From an uncultured Pseudomonadota bacterium (GTDB lineage Bacteria; Pseudomonadota; Gammaproteobacteria; Ga0077536), in contig CAIKBL010000005.1 of assembly GCA_903825645.1 (NCBI GenBank), positions 1 through 39,827 of the forward strand: DNA of 39,827 nucleotides. The letters run 5' to 3'. Positions 35,716 to 39,827 of the stretch are shown here, one piece after another. The notes under the pieces are model-generated. The model had not been told where the DNA came from. It worked only from the letters and a program-made list of their open reading frames with translations, and did not search any database. How positions within the stretch are numbered: position 1 is the stretch's first letter; every line of letters starts with the position of its first letter. The position numbers and the translations under genes were made by a program.

Positions 35716-38389
35716 GCACGCCCCCGCTCGACCCGGTCTGGCGCCGATCATTGATCCTAACGAGTTGGATCGGGCACTTGCGCACGCTCCCGGTGAGCTA
35801 CCACCCATCGCGACCGTCAAGCCGCTCCTGCAACGTTTCAATGAGGCACTCAAGGGCGCTTTTTTCTCAGGCCTGCCTGCTGAGCAGGTCGTACAGGCTC
35901 GAAGCAAGGCGATGGACACCATCGTTCGCGGGATCTGGCGTCTTTTCGAACTCGACCAATCGCACCACACCGTGCTCGCCGTGGGGGGCTATGGCCGTCG
36001 CGAGCTCCATCCGTTCTCGGATGTTGACATCACGATCCTGACCGGTGACGCGGCGACCGACGTCGAGCGTCAGGAAATCGAAGGCTTTGTGCGATACCTC
36101 TGGGATCTCGGTCTCGAGGTTGGTAACAGCGTACGCACTATCGCTGAAACTGCGGACGCCGCACGCGGTGACGTCACCATCATGACCAATCTCTTGGAAG
36201 CCCGGCTGTTAGTGGGGACTGCGGACATCTTCGAGGCGGTCCGAGTCGCATTGGCACCGATCCACGTCTGGAATAGCGAAGAATTTTTAATCGCGAAGGC
36301 CCAGGAGCAAGATCGCCGGCATGCCCGGTACGACGACGCTTTCCAGCAACTCGAACCCAATATTAAGGAAAGTCCCGGTGGCCTGCGCGACATTCAGGTC
36401 ATCGCCTGGGTCGCCAATCGACATTTCGACTCCCGTGGCCTAAGTAGCTTGGTGGGACACGGATTCCTCAGCGAAGCGGAATTCGAAGCGCTCCAGAAAG
36501 GACAGAGTCATCTCTGGCGTATTCGTTGCGCTTTACATTTCCTCTCAGGCCGGCGCGAAGATCGCCTGTTATTCGACCATCAGAAACGCGTAGCCGAATT
36601 GTTCGGCTATACCGACGTCGCCCATAATCGGGCAGTCGAACATTTCATGAAGGATTTTTACCGAACGGTCCGAGAGCTGAGCCGACTAAATGAAATTCTG
36701 CTCGGGTTATTGCAGGAAGCCATCCTGCATCATGACCGTGAAATACGCTGTGCGCCGCTATCGCGCCGTTTTCAGGTGCGCGGCAATTACATTGAAGCGG
36801 TGAGTGACACAGTATTTGTTCGAACCCCTCCCGCGCTCTTAGAGATTTTTCTACTCATGCAGAAAAATCCGACCATCAAAGGCGTCCGGGCTAGTACCAT
36901 CCGGCTCATTCGGGCAAACCTGCATTTGATCGATGACAAGTTCCGACGAGATATCCGAGCCCGCAGCCTGTTCATGGAGATCATACGGGAACCCCGTCGG
37001 ATCGGGCACGAACTCCGGCGCATGCACCGCTACGGTGTGCTACCTGCCTATCTGCCGCCGTTCGCCCGGGTCGAAGGCCTCATGCAGTTTGACCTGTTCC
37101 ACGTTTACACCGTGGACGAACATCTCCTGTTTGTCGTGCTCCAGATGCGACGCTTCTCGTACCCGATCACCAGCGAAGATCAGCCCCAATTAGTCCGGCA
37201 GGTCATCGAGCGGATCCCTAAGTTGGAATTGCTGTACCTGGCAGGATTGTTTCACGACGTCGGCAAGGGTCAAGGACAGGATCATTCGGAAACCGGCGCC
37301 ATCGAGGCTATTGAATTCTGTCATGGTCATGGGCTAAGTCTCTACGATACCAATTTAGTCACGTGGCTCGTCCGGAATCATCTGCTGATGTCCAACGTGG
37401 CGCAGCGCCAGGATATTTATGATGCAGAGGTGGTGGCTGATTTCGCCGGAAAGGTAGGCGATCAAATTAGACTGGATTACCTCTTCTTGCTCACCATCGC
37501 GGATATTCGCGGCACCAATCCTAATTTATGGACCAGCTGGAAGCAGTCATTATTAGGAGAGCTCTACCTGCTCACACTGCGCCGGATGCGCTCTGGGGCC
37601 GAGACCCCCAATGACAAAGCCGAACGTATCCGGGAAACGCAGAGCGAGGCGCGCAAACAGCTTAATGCAGATCTGTTTTCGGAGCATGCCGTGTCACTGC
37701 TGTGGAGTACCTTGAGTGATGATTATTTTTTACGGCATCGTCCCCTCGAGATTGCCTGGCATACCGAAGCGATCCTAAGTGCTGACGAGGATGAGCTGCC
37801 GGTAGTTGCCATCCGTAACTTCGAGCACCGCGGCAGCACTTCGATATTCGTCTATGCCGCCGACATGGATTTTTTGTTTGCGATCTCCACCGCGATACTG
37901 GATCGACTGCGTCTCGATGTTCAGGACGCCCGGATCATCACTTCGGAGGCGAACTACACGTTAGACACCTACAGCGTTCTCGATGCAGAAACACGCAGTC
38001 CTGTAGAAGAACCGATGCGCCGACAGGAAATCCAGACGCGCCTACGCTCAGCCATTCTCGCACGAGAAATCCCCCTCGCCCGCAGCCCCCAAGCGACCCA
38101 ACGGCGATTGCAACATTTTAAGTTTGCGGCATCTGTCGAGTTTTTACCGGACAGCTCCCGTAACCGAACGGTGATGGAAGTCATTGCAACCGATCGCCCT
38201 GGCTTTCTATCAGTCGTTGGTCGTGCGATGCAAAATTGTGGTGTGCGCGTGCATGATGCCCGGATTGCCACCATCGGAGAGCGCGCTGAGGACTATTTTT
38301 ACATCACCGATTTTCTCGATAATCCCGTAACGGATGAATCTATACGTGAGCGTCTGCGGGCCAGTATCGTCAGCGAATTGAATGCCTGA
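35705..38389 (+). CDS. glnD: Bifunctional PII uridylyltransferase/uridylyl-removing enzyme
   Basis: An 894-residue nitrogen sensor that uridylylates PII proteins when glutamine is low and removes UMP when it is high. The nucleotidyltransferase motif GGYGRREL...SDVD is at residues 94-108. The HD domain for removal carries GLFHDVGKGQGQDHSE near residue 515. Two ACT domains, which bind glutamine, fill the last 200 residues; the second begins TVMEVIATDRPGFLSVVGRAM. I chose ATG 35705 because GGATGAG lies 7 bases upstream and the length is near E. coli (890); ATG 35693 is possible. It overlaps map by 11 bases and mutH by 8. Confidence 0.96.
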   Translation: MAAEHAPARPGLAPIIDPNELDRALAHAPGELPPIATVKPLLQRFNEALKGAFFSGLPAEQVVQARSKAMDTIVRGIWRLFELDQSHHTVLAVGGYGRRELHPFSDVDITILTGDAATDVERQEIEGFVRYLWDLGLEVGNSVRTIAETADAARGDVTIMTNLLEARLLVGTADIFEAVRVALAPIHVWNSEEFLIAKAQEQDRRHARYDDAFQQLEPNIKESPGGLRDIQVIAWVANRHFDSRGLSSLVGHGFLSEAEFEALQKGQSHLWRIRCALHFLSGRREDRLLFDHQKRVAELFGYTDVAHNRAVEHFMKDFYRTVRELSRLNEILLGLLQEAILHHDREIRCAPLSRRFQVRGNYIEAVSDTVFVRTPPALLEIFLLMQKNPTIKGVRASTIRLIRANLHLIDDKFRRDIRARSLFMEIIREPRRIGHELRRMHRYGVLPAYLPPFARVEGLMQFDLFHVYTVDEHLLFVVLQMRRFSYPITSEDQPQLVRQVIERIPKLELLYLAGLFHDVGKGQGQDHSETGAIEAIEFCHGHGLSLYDTNLVTWLVRNHLLMSNVAQRQDIYDAEVVADFAGKVGDQIRLDYLFLLTIADIRGTNPNLWTSWKQSLLGELYLLTLRRMRSGAETPNDKAERIRETQSEARKQLNADLFSEHAVSLLWSTLSDDYFLRHRPLEIAWHTEAILSADEDELPVVAIRNFEHRGSTSIFVYAADMDFLFAISTAILDRLRLDVQDARIITSEANYTLDTYSVLDAETRSPVEEPMRRQEIQTRLRSAILAREIPLARSPQATQRRLQHFKFAASVEFLPDSSRNRTVMEVIATDRPGFLSVVGRAMQNCGVRVHDARIATIGERAEDYFYITDFLDNPVTDESIRERLRASIVSELNA

Positions 38390-39062
38390 GCGGGGTCCGG
38401 CGCCACCTCAAACGGAAACGGAGTTACTCGAACGCGTGCGCGGGATCGCCGGCCTGCGGCTGAGTGAACTCGCGCAAGCGCTAAATTTCCCGCCGCCCGG
38501 AAGAGCCACGAGCGCGAAGGGTTGGGCCGGGGAGTTGCTCGAAAGAGCGCTGGGAGCGGATGCTGGAAACCGACCTATCCCCGATTTTACGAATTTGGGT
38601 ATCGAGCTGAAAACCGTGCCCATCAATGTACGGGGTGCCCCTCAAGAATCTACTTACGTCTGCCGCGCCCCGTCGCGAGTCTCGCCCGAAATGCGTTGGC
38701 ACAATTCGTTAGCACGTCATAAGCTCGCACACGTCTTATGGCTACCAGTCGAAGCCGCGACTGAAACCGATATTGGTCGTCGGCGTATTGGATGGGGCTT
38801 CCTCTGGCGACCTAATGCAACGCAGGAGGCTCTACTACAGGCCGACTGGGAAGAATTGGTCGAATTGTTGGCGACGGGACGCCACGAGGAAATCAATGCT
38901 CGCCTGGGACTTCTCATGCAGCTTCGCCCGAAGGCGCGGGATGCCAGCTATCGCGATGTTGGCGCTGACGAGACCGGAGCACCCGGTGCGGTCTCACCGC
39001 GAGGTTTCTATCTTCGGGCTCGTTTTACCGCGGAGATCCTTGCCGCGGGGATGACTTCCTGA
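38382..39062 (+). CDS. mutH: DNA mismatch repair endonuclease MutH
   Basis: A 226-residue endonuclease that nicks the unmethylated strand at hemimethylated GATC sites during mismatch repair (E. coli 229). The catalytic DxnExK motif is intact: Asp68, Glu75 and Lys77 in DFTNLGIELKTVP, with the spacing of E. coli Asp70, Glu77 and Lys79. KGWAGELLERALGADAGN, ESTYVC, RHKLAHVLWLPVE and PRGFYLRARFT also match. Its presence implies MutS, MutL and Dam methylation in the host. The ATG lies 8 bases inside the end of glnD, so it is probably translated from the map-glnD transcript. That neighbourhood is not the one known from E. coli. Confidence 0.95.
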   Translation: MPERGPAPPQTETELLERVRGIAGLRLSELAQALNFPPPGRATSAKGWAGELLERALGADAGNRPIPDFTNLGIELKTVPINVRGAPQESTYVCRAPSRVSPEMRWHNSLARHKLAHVLWLPVEAATETDIGRRRIGWGFLWRPNATQEALLQADWEELVELLATGRHEEINARLGLLMQLRPKARDASYRDVGADETGAPGAVSPRGFYLRARFTAEILAAGMTS

Positions 39063-39557
39063 GCGGTCGCCCGTTGTTTTGGCGAGTCTCCGTCCAACAC
39101 CCCGACTGACTACGCTTTTCACAGGTGAGTCCATACGCCTAAGCCCCCGACTGGCTGAGGGTTCAGGTCTGCTGCTCGCGGACCATCCCGTTTCACGACC
39201 ACCACGCGGCAGTCTAAGGCGCGATTTCATCGATCAGCGATCGCTGAAAAGCGATCTGACGCTCGTTTGGCTGCCACGCCAAGCCTGCCCGGTACGGGCC
39301 TGTCCTATCGCGCGTCGAGGAAGATGGGTGCCGCAGTACCGGCAAGCGAAGCGCCGATCGAATCCGGCGCTTGGTGGTTGCTGATGATAGCCGCGTGCAA
39401 GCTCTGGGGGAGTTTGGCGAGATGTATGTAAAGCCTGCTTTGTTGGCGCCGGTTTAAAAGTGCGCCAGCAGGTAGTCCCCCAACAGTTTGGCCTCGATCG
39501 TCGGCCAGTGTTGCTTGAGATGATCCTTGAACTCGGCGATCCCGATGCCGGCGACTC
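39063..39557. other. Non-coding or decayed stretch after mutH
   Basis: About 500 bases without an intact gene. On the minus strand one frame ending at 39454 reads GIGIAEFKDHLKQHWP, then TIEAKLLGDYLLAHF before its stop, and looks like a genuine protein tail of unknown family; it may have been joined to the transposase fragment. A short palindrome (CAGCGATCGCTG) lies near 39235-39246. Confidence 0.4.
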
Positions 39558-39827
39558 GCGGGGCTTGGTGCGCTTTTGCGGTTCTCGCTCAGAGCGTCGG
39601 TGAGCCAACTGGTCTTCGCTGCGCAGTACCCGGTAGAAAGTCGATTCAGAAGCCAAATACCGGCCCTGGTCGGCCAGCCGCGGCACAATCTGACTCGGCG
39701 GTAGGTGACCAAACCCAGGCGAATTGGCGACCGACAGCACCTCGGCGCGCTCGGCATTCGACAGCTTATGAGTGGGTGATTCGTGCCGCAAACTACGGCC
39801 ATCAACGGACTCCCTATCCGCGCTCCA
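39558..39827 (-). pseudogene. Truncated IS3-family transposase (OrfB N-terminal part)
   Basis: The minus-strand frame enters from beyond the right edge and shows the helix-turn-helix region of IS3-type transposases: KLSNAERAEVLSVANSPGF, LPPSQIVPRLADQGRYLAS and ESTFYRVLR. After REPQKRTKPR the similarity ends; the DDE integrase core that should follow is missing and the frame runs into unrelated sequence. It is therefore a broken insertion sequence, cut by a deletion or by recombination. The terminal inverted repeat on this side was not found. Confidence 0.75.

Noticed and set aside
35149-35970. Minus-strand open frame of 273 codons over the map-glnD junction
   Set aside because: It crosses the ends of two confirmed genes and has no recognisable domain.
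39235-39246. GCGATCGC-containing palindrome resembling the HIP1 repeat of cyanobacteria
   Set aside because: A single copy in a host that is clearly not cyanobacterial; chance is the simplest reading.

Overview
The window looks like chromosomal DNA of a gammaproteobacterium. The evidence is a MutH endonuclease (a family confined largely to gammaproteobacteria), map lying divergent from rpsB and followed by glnD, and one long co-directional block in the typical gammaproteobacterial order: rpsB-tsf-pyrH-frr-uppS-cdsA-dxr-rseP-bamA-ompH-fabZ-lpxA-lpxB-rnhB-dnaE-accA-tilS. I cannot name the genus. No tRNA, rRNA, CRISPR array or intact mobile element was seen.

Left part (1 to about 9300): a loose set of catabolic genes. 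They are a SAM-dependent methyltransferase (cut by the window edge), a two-component-type FMN monooxygenase of the NtaA/SnaA/DszA family, an OsmC-like protein read divergently from it, a CocE/NonD-type serine hydrolase, a Rieske ring-hydroxylating oxygenase alpha subunit, and two adjacent acyl-CoA dehydrogenases that look like the two halves of a heteromeric enzyme. Between the OsmC and hydrolase genes (2586-3651) lies about 1 kb of decayed DNA holding two recognisable gene fragments. The set suggests oxidation of an organic substrate through an acyl-CoA intermediate, but the substrate cannot be read from the sequence.

Middle part (9310-15085): an RND efflux pump inner-membrane subunit with no membrane-fusion or outer-membrane partner beside it, an unrecognised secreted or anchored protein, and an AI-2E/PerM-type membrane protein.

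Core block (15125-34735, all on the minus strand): translation (rpsB, tsf, frr, tilS), nucleotide and nucleic acid metabolism (pyrH, rnhB, dnaE), and envelope building (uppS, cdsA, dxr, rseP, bamA, ompH, fabZ, lpxA, lpxB, accA). Most genes touch or overlap by 4 bases (ATGA or TTGA junctions), which implies translational coupling. The notable departure is that lpxD, which normally sits between ompH and fabZ, is absent; a 377-base non-coding gap is in its place. rpsB has a good sigma70-type promoter and a structured leader.

Right part (34736-39827, plus strand): map, glnD and mutH overlap in series, so mismatch repair is translationally coupled to nitrogen-sensor modification. After mutH comes about 0.75 kb of debris that includes a truncated IS3-family transposase running off the right edge.
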